A DNA stretch of 64,000 nucleotides from positions 248,001 through 312,000 of the forward strand of contig NAJO01000017.1 of assembly GCA_002077065.1 (NCBI GenBank). The letters run 5' to 3'. Under the pieces are notes generated by a model. It saw nothing but the letters and a program-made list of their open reading frames with translations, searched no databases and was not told where the DNA came from. Numbering within the stretch: the stretch's first letter is position 1; each line of letters begins with the position of its first letter. This document shows, one piece after another, positions 11,326-29,284 of the stretch. A program made the translations under genes and the position numbers. Source of the DNA: Cryoendolithus antarcticus. Taxonomy: Eukaryota; Ascomycota; Dothideomycetes; Cladosporiales; Cladosporiaceae.

Positions 11326-14300
11326 ATGGGATCACCAGCCGACGAGACAGCCACAGAAGCGACTACTGCATCAAAGCAGTCGCATCATACTGCTCCCATC
11401 GCCATCTACCATGCCAAGCTCTCTCACCCACACCTCATCGGTGACTTGGTCCGCAAAGACACCTCTTTCGGGTACGGTGAGGTCAAGCTCTCACAGCTGT
11501 CTGCACTACAACATCATACAGCAAAGTTAGAGGGCAACCAGGTTCAGCTGCCAAAAGTGCCCATGATCATCGGCGAGCGTGACATGGGCCTTTGCACTCA
11601 GCGACCGGCCGTACCTGTTCCGCAACAGCCTGTCGCCGATCAGAGCTATGGCATGGCTGTCTTCACTTGGAATGGCGATGCCTTGCCGCCTGCTAAGCTT
11701 GTCGATGCCACCCGGCGCCATTTGCCGGCTCGGGCGTTGCATCGTGGCATGATCGAGAAGCGCGTGTGGGCCAAGAAGACTCCTGAATCTGATCGCCATC
11801 GCTGGCGCTGGGTTGGTACGAGTGTGTACCGCACATCTGATCTCTCCGAGGAGCACATCAAAGAGTGGGCAGGGAGTGTTTCGAACGAGCTGGATGCGCA
11901 AGGTGTCGCTGGACTACAAGAGTCATTTCAGCTACGCCGACTGCAAGTTGAAGTCACCTCGACAACAGCTGACCTACGGTCTGTCAATGCCAACGAATTC
12001 TTGTTGGTCGAAGACCACGACTTCGCTCACAACCACCAGAATGGTGTGTCTCGAGCCATCTGTGGCGCCTTGATCAGTCAGCGCCCCACGAAAGGCCTAA
12101 TTGGCGATGCTGTTTTCGACATTAATGCGCAGAATACCATCACTGACAAAGGTTTGACCTTGTGCTTTGGTACACCAGAGCAGCCATGCTACAATGTCGA
12201 GACTGCACCACAAGCTACTCAGTCCCATATGCCGAAGCTTATCTTCGCGACTGGCGCTGTGTCTGACTTCCTGCTCGCACGTCTGCCGGCTTCACAGCTT
12301 GTGTCCATCGAGCAAGGTTCTCAGGCAGCCCTTGATGCGACACACGTCATCAAGTCCTACCTGCGGGGAGTTGTGGTTGCCTACATCGACAAGACCGGCC
12401 GCGACTGCGTACGGGCGATTGTGGACATTGGCGAATCTCCAGCTCCAATGGGGACAATTTTGGTCACAGGTGGTGATGCTTCATTGCTCGGGCATCCTCA
12501 AGTTCCTCTCATCAATGTTGGCTCAGTACGTCGTCCCCAGTAGCTTGCTGCCGAGCGTTGCATCATCCGCCCACTGCAGCCTTACGCTGGTAAGCGCCCG
12601 CATAAAGTCGAGTGGATGAATCAGATGATGCTGCGCCACCGGACGACTGCTGATCTCGTCGTAAAGCAAGCGGAATCTTCGGCAACTAAGAGTTCAGCAA
12701 TCGCCAACATCGTGTCCGATGTCAAATTCATGCCTACGCCGCCTCCGTCGTCTCCTGTTGATAAGCAAGTTTCTACAATGATCATCCCCCACCTCTGCGT
12801 CGTGAAGGCTGCGTCTAGAAATCCTGACAGCATGGAATGGACGGACAGCGTTCGCAATGCACTCCACAATTGTACTTCGGTAGCCGAGACGATATTGTCG
12901 ATGGAGGTCGAGCAGATTGTGGGCAAAGCTGGAGACTGGAAGTTATTCTTGCGTGGCTTCGTTGCCGAGCAGGAGTCCGCTACGAAGTCTGATCAGTACG
13001 CCATGGTGGTCTTTTGCCTTTCCTGCGAAGTTGGCGTTAAAGAAATGCCAGCATAAACCATATCAGGTGCTGAAAGCCTTCTGCGAGATCAACCTTGGGT
13101 TGAACAGCTTCTGCGTCAACGAGGTTACCTTACAAGGTGCAAAGGCTGATCGGCGTGACACTCTTCGGAGTTTAGATGCACATGCTACTCGCACTGCTCA
13201 TCATTTCAAGGCTCGGTCAAAGAAGCGCCTCCTGCACCAGCTTCCGAGCCACCCACCATTCGGCGATCATGACCGGCCGATGGACCTGACCGTCGCCGTC
13301 CACCTCACTTTGATTACACTAGAGAAGTTCGCGCAGCATACTCATATCCTGCTTGCTGTTGTAAGTCGTGACTACGCCTTATCGAAGCAGTACAGCACAT
13401 TCATCCAGTTGTACGAAGAGTCTGACAAGGTAGCGATGAGGGTGCAGCTTGCGCAGCGTCTTCACGACCTTTCTCAGAGGCACGCCGAGCGCTGGACTTC
13501 TCAGAAGCTGACAATCATTCGCTCAGGCGATTGGCTTGACGATACCAGGAACGAACTTGACCAGTTGATGGCTAGATTCGACGACGATGCGAGAAAGGGC
13601 ATCGACTTCTCTCAACTTACTGTGTGCAATGACTCCAAGCTCAACGGCCTCATTGATGCGGACGCAGTGACTTCGGCGAGGGACCGCGAGACCGCAGCAC
13701 TGCCGCATGCTCGCTCTACAGGGTCCTTTTACCTCACGCAAGATGACGGTTCAACGGCAGCGTTGAAGCCTGCACTGTACGTCAGTCAAGCTCAATGTGG
13801 GCCGCAGCTGAAGTTTATCAAGGCGCAGGTCATTCGTGGCTCGCTTGGGTACAGTCCACATGCTAGTGAGGATGGTGCGAGTACGACAGACAGTACCGAC
13901 GCCGCTATTCCCACCGATCCATCGCCAGCTGCTGTCGCCTCTACATTTCCTCCGATTGCTACGACAGCAGCCGCCTCAGCCCTGTCTACGGGACAGATCG
14001 AGCGGCTGGCGTACATGTGGCGCGACGAGGCTCTTGGCCTGTACACTTGCAAGTGGCCTATCCCGACGTATTTGGTCCACTGTGCTACCGATTGTGCCTT
14101 GCTGCACACCAAAGTGTGCCATCCGAGCGGACCTATCAAGTCTACAATCACATCGTTTCCTCCTGTGTCGCCAACAGAAAGTGAGTCTTCCAAGAAGAGC
14201 GATGGCAGCGCCTCAACCTGCGTCTCGTCTTCCGAAGCTGGGCAGTCGGCTGAAGTGGAGACGGTGGACTCCAAGGGTGGGACACTGAAGACAGTTGACC

Positions 14301-14368
14301 ATGCGAAGCCCACTCTGGTGTTGCTCCCAGTCCATGAGAGGCTGCGGAACACCCTGTACTATCTTTGA
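11326..14368 (+). pseudogene. Divergent Argonaute (PAZ-PIWI) gene with in-frame stop and frameshift
   Basis: Once-complete eukaryotic Argonaute-like gene, the guide-RNA binding core of RNA silencing. Features in order: an N-terminal domain (YGMAVFTWNGDALPPAK); the end of PAZ/linker L2, where INVGSVRRPQ is followed by TAG (12541-12543) and then LAAERCIIRPLQPY, matching the family's Y-L-P-x-E-x-C...P-x-Q segment with the stop in place of tyrosine; a MID/PIWI start (YAMVVFCLSCE); a frame change near 13036-13056; LKAFCEINLGLNSFCV; a PIWI C-terminus (SFYLTQDDG, ALYVSQ, WPIPTYLVHCATDCALLH); and the typical end VHERLRNTLYYL at 14368. A 54-nt GTACGT...GCAG segment (12530-12583) could splice out the stop, but would delete the conserved segment, and it does not mend the frameshift. 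Catalytic residues also appear lost: AVHLT where GADVTH is expected, RSGD where RDG is expected, and no H at the PTHY-like site. Identification is by motif reading, not by search. Confidence 0.78.
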
Positions 14369-14770
14369 ACGTGTTTACCAAAAGTAAACGAGGCTTACAA
14401 CACCACATTCCTTACCGATACTTGCGAACCGAAAGACCTGCCTGCGCTCAGACCAGTCTGATCGGCAGACTTCGGCGTGATCTTGGCGTCATGGCTAATA
14501 TCGCTGTCACTTATCTGCTACTTGCTGCTTGGGAGGATATCTGAAGGCTCGCCGGCAGCTGCTGGCGCTCTTGCTTTTGCGCGTAACTGTGTGAGGCAGC
14601 CTATGAGCATGCCTGGCGTTGGAATTTGCAAGGCTTTTGCCTCTTGGGGGAGAGATGGGTAGATTAACAGCATCATTACAGTGCTTGACTATATGTCGCA
14701 CTATCAAAATGGTTTAACAAGACATCCAGCTGACATCGTCTGACTTCTATTACCTCTTTGCCCATATCCT
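14369..14770. other. Convergent intergenic region
   Basis: About 400 bp between the 3' ends of the Argonaute relic and the cupin gene. It contains no recognisable gene. Confidence 0.4.
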
Positions 14771-15513
14771 CTACTTCTTCTCATGCCTCCCATCATCGCC
14801 ATTCTCGTATGGCCCACCACTCTCCTTGACTAGTCCGTTCTTCTCATTGCTGTCCTTACTTTGCTGGCTCCACTCTGGTGCCTCATCCTTACCGGCATCC
14901 TCCTCCTCATCGCCCTCCTCTTTCGTCTTGTGCACCGTCTTGGGATCGTGTTCAGCTGGGCTATACACCGTCACGAGCTCCAGTGGTTGCGTCTTGGACG
15001 TGTTAATGAACTGATGTTGGGTTCCTGCGGGGACTACCACGACGTCGGATGCTTTGACAATCTGGGAGCCAATCCGTCAGCCCCGATCGTTCATGAAGCT
15101 AGCTCCCATGCTTACCTGATCCTTCCCAGCTATCGTCGCTTTACCCTCACCACTCGTAAAGATCAAGACTTGATCAACTGTGTGTACCTTCAGATGAACA
15201 ATCAGCTACCTCTCTGCAGAAATATTGTTTGACTCAATCTTACCTCATCCCCAATGTCTCCGCCGACTGGAATCTCCATAGAGACCAGTTGAGAGTACAG
15301 GCCAGTGTGCAAGACCTTCCGGAATTGCCCAAACGCTCGCACTTCGGATGTGAGGCCCTTAAAGTAGACCAACTCATGCTTGGGCGGTTGAGACGACATC
15401 TTTGGATCTTTGCCTTGGCGGATGGGCGAGGTAGAGAGAAGCCTTGAGGTTACTGGAAGATGGAGTGGTTGAACTTTAGGAGCTACTCTTGCGATTGATC
15501 GAAGTGAGAGCAT
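14771..15513 (-). CDS. Cupin-domain protein with acidic tail
   Basis: Small beta-barrel protein of the RmlC-like cupin fold; relatives bind a metal, but the reaction is unknown. Three exons, 15513-15244, 15187-15116 and 15061-14771, with introns of 56 and 54 bp, give 210 residues. The two cupin motifs are visible: GGDIGDEVHTVDQVLIFTSGEG runs across the first junction (glycines, glutamate and histidine of motif 1), and VVVVPAGTQHQFINT is motif 2 with its Gx(2-3)H pattern. The N-terminus up to MSSQPP is rich in Arg/Ser/Leu without acidic residues, so a mitochondrial presequence is plausible. The C-terminal 50 residues are charged and disordered (EEGDEEEDAGKDE). The start is the ATG at 15513. 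It is the only undamaged gene between 7.3 and 18.7 kb. Confidence 0.85.
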
Positions 15514-15856
15514 TGAAGTAATGCGCAAGAGAGATAGTTTGAGCTGTACTTATTCGATTTGAAGCTCTCCATATGCTCTTGCCTACTCCAGAACTACCGA
15601 ACGCACGCCATGGTGGTGATGTCTGCTCGTCATCTTGATGTTTCAGGTACCGGACGACGTCACTTGTGAGCCGCGAAGTGCATGTGCACGGACTATTGTA
15701 GGCGCGCCCTCCGCTCCACGCCCTCCTTCTTAGTCTACTTCGATGATCGATGGTAAACTACTGGAATGATCCCAGGGTTTATCTATCAGTGAATCGTTGC
15801 AGTCGATGTCGATGTACGCGTTGTGCCGCTACGTCAAGACCTTCTCCAATGGCGAA
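15514..15856. other. Intergenic spacer
   Basis: 343 bp upstream of the cupin gene and downstream of the secreted-protein pseudogene. No gene or strong structure seen. Confidence 0.4.
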
Positions 15857-16892
15857 TTATGCGCTGTCCCCCGAACCTGTCCCAGAAAAGCCCTCCAGAC
15901 TTTCGCACCGCACATTGTTTGTCTCGATGAAGGACAAATCCATTCGATATCCACTGGCTGCTAAAGTAGTCTTCTCTAGGTAGTAAGGAGGCCGGACGTA
16001 CCCTGAACCCTGTACCTTTACCGGAGTGTAGACGCCCTGCGTGACGCTGGTGTTGTAGAGCGAGATGTAGTGATCGCACAAGTTGCCGACAGATGAGAAG
16101 CTAGGCTGGTTCGTCATATTCTTGAAGCTGTGAGGCAATAGGGAAGCTCGTTGGGGAATTGACCCGTGTAAGTTGAGCTGACGTACACGTTGAAAGCATA
16201 TGACTTGCTCGAGGTGACTCGAAATGTGCCGCGAACGTCAACCTTGCTGCTGCCGACTCCAGTGCCCTCCAGGAACGTGTTACCGTGGCCGTCATCGGCA
16301 TATGCATCGCAAGCAGATTTGAACGTTCCAGCGCGGATGTCGTTGCCAACGCTAGCTCCGACGAGAGCGACAAGGTTGTTCGGGCTCAGCATTACAGGGC
16401 CAGTGTACCGAAACGATGTGTGTCCATCGCCGAGGCGATCGATGAAAGGGAGTCTTATACTAGAGCGCTGCATAATCATTAGACAAGCACATTCCTAGAG
16501 CGTGTAGACGACTCGGCACACGAGCTGACCTGGAAATCCCCGATCTTTAGTGGCCCAACACCGACATCGTGGTCCAAGAGGCCTTCATATTAGGCTGGGT
16601 ACATGTCCTTCGGCCATCTTGGGATCAGCGACTCATAGGCGTGTCTCAAGATGGCGTATTGCGATGGGACGATGGCCCTGGCGCTGGCGTACGGAATCGG
16701 AACGATAGCATGCGTGCCATTTATCGTGCCTGTGATCTGTGTGGGGTGTTGATTGTCGATGGGATTGGGCTGAGACTGCGAGGTGCAGAGAAGAGCAGTC
16801 TCCCTGTCGACACTTTGAAGACTGATACTGCCTACGCCAATTGGCAACCTGGTGGCGAGGAGATAGGACGAGATGATGCGAAAAGAATACAT
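15857..16892 (-). pseudogene. Secreted-type fungal protein with stop and frameshift
   Basis: Resembles a conserved but unnamed family of extracellular fungal proteins; no reaction is assigned. From the ATG at 16892 a hydrophobic start is followed by IVPIPYASARAIVPSQYAI and PRWPKDMYPA, then TAA at 16592-16590. In the same frame after the stop come HDVGVGPLKIGDFQ, a 62-bp intron (16529-16468, GTCAGC...TGCAG), and SIRLPFIDRLGDGHTSFRYTG, a conserved stretch of this family. Near 16130-16145 the frame is lost, and the neighbouring frame supplies LPHSFKNMTNQPSF and CDHYISLYNTS, ending at 15857. No GT donor lies at the switch. Two independent lesions make this a pseudogene rather than an indel artefact. 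Confidence 0.7.
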
Positions 16893-17261
16893 ATCCGATG
16901 GTGAATGGTGCGCGAGTCGCAGAAATGGGAAGAGAGTAAGTCAAGCCAATGGGACACCAACTATATCCCCCAGACCCCTAATCCAGGAGACCATGCCGAG
17001 ACACGGATGTTGATTTGGCTCAGTACGGACACGGGCAAGAGGGTCGAGATGACGCCCTATGTACCATGGCTGTGGTGAGAGCTTCGGCGGAATCGGGGAA
17101 TCATGTGTCGTGGATCGCCGCCACCAGCCTACATAGCGGCGTGAACAATTGATCGATGTCCAGTGAGCGAATTACCTCATAGTGTCTGACTGCTGGCCAC
17201 AATGTACAGTAAACGATATGACAGGTGTATGTTGTGATGGAGAGGAGAGGGATCAAAAAGG
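16893..17261. other. Intergenic, possible eroded 5' end of the transcription factor
   Basis: 369 bp between two divergent pseudogenes. If the transcription factor once had a zinc cluster here, it is no longer readable; I find no CX2CX6C pattern in the plus frames. Confidence 0.4.
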
Positions 17262-18645
17262 TTGCCTATATGTCGGGTTCTCCACATACCCTCTGCTGAC
17301 AAGGTCGTGAGACGAGCAGTTGACCAGCCGCAACTAGCTTTCAAAGCTGAGGAGGCTCTGATGTTTGCCATATACCACTTCGCAACGTGTTCGAGCTCCG
17401 AGGACGACCGTGTGCGTCTCTTCGGACAGCCGAAGCACATTATTCAGGACTACTACCACGCCGCTCTGAAGCAAGCACTAGTCAATGCGAAGCTGCTCAA
17501 GACAACCGACATGATGGTCATGTAAGCATTCATTCTTTTCTTGTTGTCATCACGACACTCTATCGATCCGTCAACCTTCTGGATCCTTACCGGTGTGGCT
17601 GTGCGAATTGCTCAGAGAATAGGATTACATCGAGACGGTGAGGCTCTCGGCCTCTCGCCGTTCGACGTTCAGATGCGCAGACGAGTCTTCTATCAGTTGC
17701 TACCTCTAGATGGCATGGCGAGCCAAATGTCGGGGACCGGCATATCAATGCGTCCAGATTCATGGGACACTAAGCAACCCGTCAATCTTAACGATAGTGA
17801 CATCTACCCTGGCATGACCGAATGGCCTGAGATTACCCTAGGCGCCACCGACATGATCTTCTGCCTTGCCAGAACAGAGCTTGGTCCATTGTTCGCAGCA
17901 AAGGCACTGGTACCTCATGGTGCAACTTGGCGCTTTCGGGACGTTGAAACTGTCATCCAACTCATGGACGAAGTCGAGACTTCCATCGAGACTCATCGTG
18001 GAGCCATTGCATCTTCTTGTTGTCGGTCTAGCCCGCGCATCAACAAATTCATCGCGACTTCGAGTGCGTGTGATGCACGCACGCGATCGCAAGATGACAC
18101 AGCCAGAGCGTCGCGAGCTGTGGGAACTAGCTACGAAGGTCATCATGTGTGATTGCTCCCTTTATTCACAGCAGACAGTCCGCAAGTTCCGTTGGCACAT
18201 CAATGCTTTTTCCCAATGGGATTCTTTGATTTTCATAATTCATACCCTACAGGACGCGGACCTTCTATCGCCAATGGAGATTGATGCGGCCTGGGACATA
18301 CTGCAGTCGGTCTACGGGAACCATCCTGATATGTTCAATCAAACGCGCGCGCTGAACGTGGCCGCCTGTCGGCTTACGCTCAAAGCCTGGGAAGCGAGTC
18401 TACCGAGCAATGCGGCGTTTACGGGCGAGCCAGACTTCATTGTCACACTTCGAGATGCAAGACAAGCACACGCAACGAAGCGCGCAGCCGCACGAAACGG
18501 CAGCTTGAGTATGCCACAGCCGCCCAGCGGCGGTAGTACGATCTTCGACCCGTCGCCGGAAAGTGACGCAAGTGCATTGTTCGCAAGCATCGATGGCCTA
18601 CAATACGATCTCGCCCCTGATTTCACACTAGATCAAGCCAATTGA
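17262..18645 (+). pseudogene. Fungal-specific transcription factor relic (PF04082-type domain)
   Basis: Middle and C-terminal part of a Zn2Cys6-type regulator. The fungal-specific transcription factor domain is clear: VLHIPSADKVVRRA, AEEALMFAIYHFATCS, YHAALKQALVNAKLLKT, then TAA at 17523-17525, then [19 protein letters not shown] and [19 protein letters not shown] in the same frame, [13 protein letters not shown] and, past a frame change near 17985-18000, [36 protein letters not shown] and the C-terminus. Relatives have glutamine where the TAA stands, so a single CAA to TAA change is the simplest origin. A GTAAGC donor overlaps the stop, but no acceptor preserves the conserved motif and the frame. 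No zinc cluster is found upstream. At least three defects are present: missing DNA-binding domain, nonsense codon, frameshift. Confidence 0.8.
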
Positions 18646-18738
18646 ACGTTTTGGGATCAGGTGATATCTGGCTATCAGCCACCGCCGCTCGACGAGACGG
18701 CGTACAAGTGACCTGTACACTCTTTGCGACAAAGTTCG

Positions 18739-25839
<7,101 letters not shown>

Positions 25840-27196
25840 GTTGGGTGGTGCGGTAGATGAGGGGCAGTATTGATGATTGTATGGAATGAGGAATTGACTA
25901 TGCGGTGTTGGACAATACTGCCATGCAATAAGGCTAGACTTGAAGGAGTGTAAGAAGGGGAATGATACACAGGCAAAGGAAAAAGGTGAGCACAAAAGGC
26001 CGCGAAAACCAAGACAGAGTACGAAGCGACGTCCAATTGACTTCATCGCCGCGAGGCTGCGCGTCGCTTTGGAGTAGTACCGCGGCAGGGATCTTCTTCC
26101 AGGGGCTTTACGTCTGAGGTTCTAGCGGCCCTCCTGAAACTGCCACTGCAAGCCAATGAAACGTCCTGGCATCTCCTCTCATAAACGCTCGCTAGCGACG
26201 TGAGGCGCTGTCCATCTTCTCGGTGCTCTCAAATTCTTCCTTGAGTGTTAGTGACGTCTGAGACGCCTCCACTGCCATTGACCTCCGTTGAGAAGTACAC
26301 AATGTACAACGCTAAAAACTGCGTGGCAAGATACCCTGCATGGGACCTGCGTCTCCCGGAAGTAGCGCCGGCACTGGGCAGGCGAATACCGGACCGCTGA
26401 GCCTCTCTTCGGTGGGGTCAATCAGGTTCGAGGTCATGCGCCGGACATCGAGATGGAAGCATAGGGTAGGACGGAAGCCCCCCTACGAGGCTCGACGCAG
26501 ACGAGGGTACTTGGTAAGAGCTCTATGGAGTCGGATATATGCATGCCTGAGTCCTTTCACCGTCCTCCTACCTGTACCTGTCTCCATGCCGCCCCGGTCT
26601 CTCACACTCCTCGTCTACGAACAACTCAAGATAGATCCCTGAGCCAAACCGAGAGATTTCGCCAGCCATCGTTGAGGGGAATTGAGGGTCTGGTCCTTCG
26701 TAGGCATCGAACGAGCTATGGTCAAAGCATCGAATGGCTTGAGATCCTGACATTCTTGCACGTCGAATTGCCGTACAGATGGCGCTCCAGGTAGGGGGTA
26801 CATGGTGTGAGAAATTGTGCCACGTCGAGAACATCCAAAGTTGGAATACCTTAGGTAGTATGTTTCTCTATATCTCACATACACTTCGAGGAGAAGATTT
26901 CGAAATGCACGCTTGGCTCATTGATTTACACATATTATCCGACAACGCGCTCAACCAGCCTGGTCCTAAATTTTGACCCCCAGGTTGGTCGTCCAGATTA
27001 AGATGACCAGACGTGTCGAGAAGACAAAGGACGTAACAACTCCCAGGCCCACATCCGGCATCGAAGGCTTTGACTGTATCGAACAAAGCCGGCATGCATT
27101 GCATGACACGCGAGAAGATCTCTTGGAGCGGGTGGCGTGTCGACCCTGGGGCTATCGAGAGTCAGGAATCGGCGCTGCAGGAACCCGGAGATCAAC
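25840..27196. other. 1.36-kb intergenic region with chitin synthase 5' leader
   Basis: Divergent promoter region between the chitin synthase and an unknown plus-strand gene. The 200 bp next to the chitin synthase start are pyrimidine-rich on the coding strand, as expected of a leader. In the remainder I see only short, unconvincing frames. Its length fits a highly regulated cell-wall gene. Confidence 0.45.
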
Positions 27197-27895
27197 ATGG
27201 CGCCCTTCATGTTCACACGCGCCTCAGTCTCGGCCGCTTCTCCAAGCGCGGCGATCCCAATTACAACCCTGAAACGGACCAATGCCTTCCGCCGTCCAGT
27301 CCGCCACAGCGAGCACCCAGCAGTCCACAAGAAACGACCCTCCAGACCGACGATCCAAATCCAACCCTCCGGCCCAACCCACGGCCCCTTCAGAAAGTTC
27401 TCCCACGTCCCCGAACCCTCCTACCACGGCGACGTAAATGCCTACTCCTACGTCTCCGACCGCGGCAGCGGGCCCTACGCCCACTCTCGAATCATGAGAG
27501 AGCGCGCCGAGTCCGGCCGCACCATGTTCTCGACCGGCGAGATAAACCAGCTCATCAACGCCAAGTCAGGCCGTGCACCGACGCTGGGCCGCTTTCACTT
27601 TGAAGGCGGGGACGGGAAGCCGGTGAGACATGCGAGCCATTTTGCGAGAAAGTTGATGAAAGTTGCTGATGCTATCGAGTATGGGCCGTTGCTTGAGGAG
27701 GATGAGATGGAGGTTGAGCAGCCGATGTGGAGGAGTGTTGGGAAGGCTTATGGGGGGTGGCGGGATGGTCAGGGGAGGCTATTTGGTGAGGGCGATATGA
27801 GGATGCCGGGGGAGTTGATTGATGAGGATGATGGGCGATTTGATATTAGAGGGCAATTCTTTGGGCGCGGGAAGATTAGGGAGCCGGGGTGGTAG
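27197..27895 (+). CDS. Conserved-looking hypothetical protein
   Basis: Single exon, 232 residues, starting at the ATG at 27197 (MAPFMFTRAS). I do not recognise the family. The first 60 residues are rich in Ala, Ser, Arg and Thr and lack acidic residues, so a mitochondrial presequence is possible. A Pro/Arg-rich linker follows (KKRPSRPTIQIQPSG), then FRKFSHVPEPSYHGDVNAYS. The C-terminal half is acidic (LLEEDEMEVEQPMW) and contains glycine-rich strands ending FDIRGQFFGRGKIREPGW. Base composition and codon use look like the neighbouring genes, and the frame is clean, so it is probably a real gene. Its promoter region is shared with the chitin synthase gene. Confidence 0.65.
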   Translation: MAPFMFTRASVSAASPSAAIPITTLKRTNAFRRPVRHSEHPAVHKKRPSRPTIQIQPSGPTHGPFRKFSHVPEPSYHGDVNAYSYVSDRGSGPYAHSRIMRERAESGRTMFSTGEINQLINAKSGRAPTLGRFHFEGGDGKPVRHASHFARKLMKVADAIEYGPLLEEDEMEVEQPMWRSVGKAYGGWRDGQGRLFGEGDMRMPGELIDEDDGRFDIRGQFFGRGKIREPGW

Positions 27896-28012
27896 GGTGG
27901 CGCAGTTTGTAATACTTGTTGATAGCCGTATGATGTTCGATCTTAATAATTTCGTCTATGCGCAGAAGCAGTGAACGTACAGGCGCTTGAAGGGTTTGGG
28001 TTGTCCTCCATT

Positions 28013-29284
28013 CTATTGAGTAAGAGGTGCACTCAGCATGCGAGACGGCCAACTCGGTTGAATATCAGGTTCAGCGATGCTGCCCTTGAAGTCGGCCCAC
28101 TGGAGTAAGTCAATCGGAAGCTTGACGGGACAGAACTCGCTAGTAGGTAGATCAGCCCCAGCCTTCCTCGCCGCCACGTACTTCCGGACGAAGTCTGCCT
28201 TGGCGAGTCCCTCGCTCATCCGTGATGGTGTCTATTGATGCAGTTTCAGTCATGTTTCTCTGGCAAAGCTGTACGGGCGACATGGGAAACATACCCGATA
28301 ATCTCCGCGTGGATCGATCCAGTCCGTGAATGTCGCGCTGGATGCGTCCCTCGACGACTGATACTTGCGCCCGCGCAAAGCTCCCCTTCCTTCCCTCAAA
28401 GTTCGCCAACATGTCACCATCGCGGCTGGGTCATAGCCTGCTTCAGCCATGAGGAGCATACCCACGTAATCAGCTTCGTCTATGTTGACTCGAGCGTTAT
28501 CCCGGTGCAGGTACGCCACATATCGGTCGGGTGCTTCGAGTATGGCAGCGCTCATAAACATAGCGACGCCAAGCGGGTAGTTGAAGTAGTAGAGCAGTGG
28601 CGCCGCCAACACCGCAAGTACCCAGGTCTCAAAGTACAAGGCCCTGGATACAGGGTGCTGTAGAACACGACTTTCTACGCGTGAGCGATGGCTGAGCTCG
28701 CGATTGTGCTTAAGTAGGATCTGTGCCACTGCGTAGGACAGTACAGCCGCCATTTCGGCGTCAGATGCGGTGATCGAGAAGAGCCCACGCCCAGCCCTCA
28801 GAGTAGAACTGTCAGCGACAATACATCGACATTCGTCTGCAAACTTCCGTCAGCCCCTTCCGATTTGAACGTTACCTTTTAACGTACTAGCGATGTTCAG
28901 AACCGCCAACTTGATGCTGCCCAGGCCAGCAACAGCTGCGATGCCGTTGAGACTTCTCTGGGCATTCTGGATTTCAGGTACAGTCTCAGGGAGTATCAGG
29001 TTCGCCATGATCACAGATGGCGGCATCGCGACAAGAGTCCCGTCTTCATTGATGATGGTTCCTTGCAGACCATGAATTTCGAGTGGCGATCCGTCTGCTT
29101 CAGAGGCTGAAATTGGTTCGCCGGCGAATCGCTCTCAGCCAGTCAAAGGGACAGTCTCATGGCAAGCGGGTACAAGATGAGCATCAGTGCCATGCCAGTA
29201 AGCCGTGGCGACAAGCAGAGCAATCAGTGGAGCTGCCGGCGTAAGGATCTGTCTTGTTCTTGCATATGCCGCTCTTTGAGGCGA
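28013..29284 (-). pseudogene. OMA1/M48-like gene A, lost zinc motif and nonsense codon
   Basis: Related to the mitochondrial inner-membrane protease OMA1 (M48 family). Exons: about 29284-28888, 28836-28295, 28231-28013, with introns of 51 and 63 bp. Exon 1 encodes a membrane segment (LIALLVATAYWHG), HETVPLTG, then TGA at 29137-29135 where copy B has arginine, then LILPETVPEIQNAQRSLNGI. Exon 2 has AGRGLFSI and MAAVLSYAVAQILLKH at the place where active enzymes have HExxH, so both histidines and the glutamate are missing, then ADYVGMLLMAEAGYDP, the downstream ligand region. The frame upstream of 29284 has a stop and no ATG is seen, so the 5' end is lost or unfound. Catalysis as a metalloprotease is excluded by sequence. 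Exons 2 and 3 are clean, so a truncated protein is conceivable. Confidence 0.68.

Noticed and set aside
10914..11530. Plus-strand frames of 176 and 180 codons before and overlapping the Argonaute start
   Set aside because: Serine/leucine/histidine-rich readings of a pyrimidine-rich promoter and leader; no family features.
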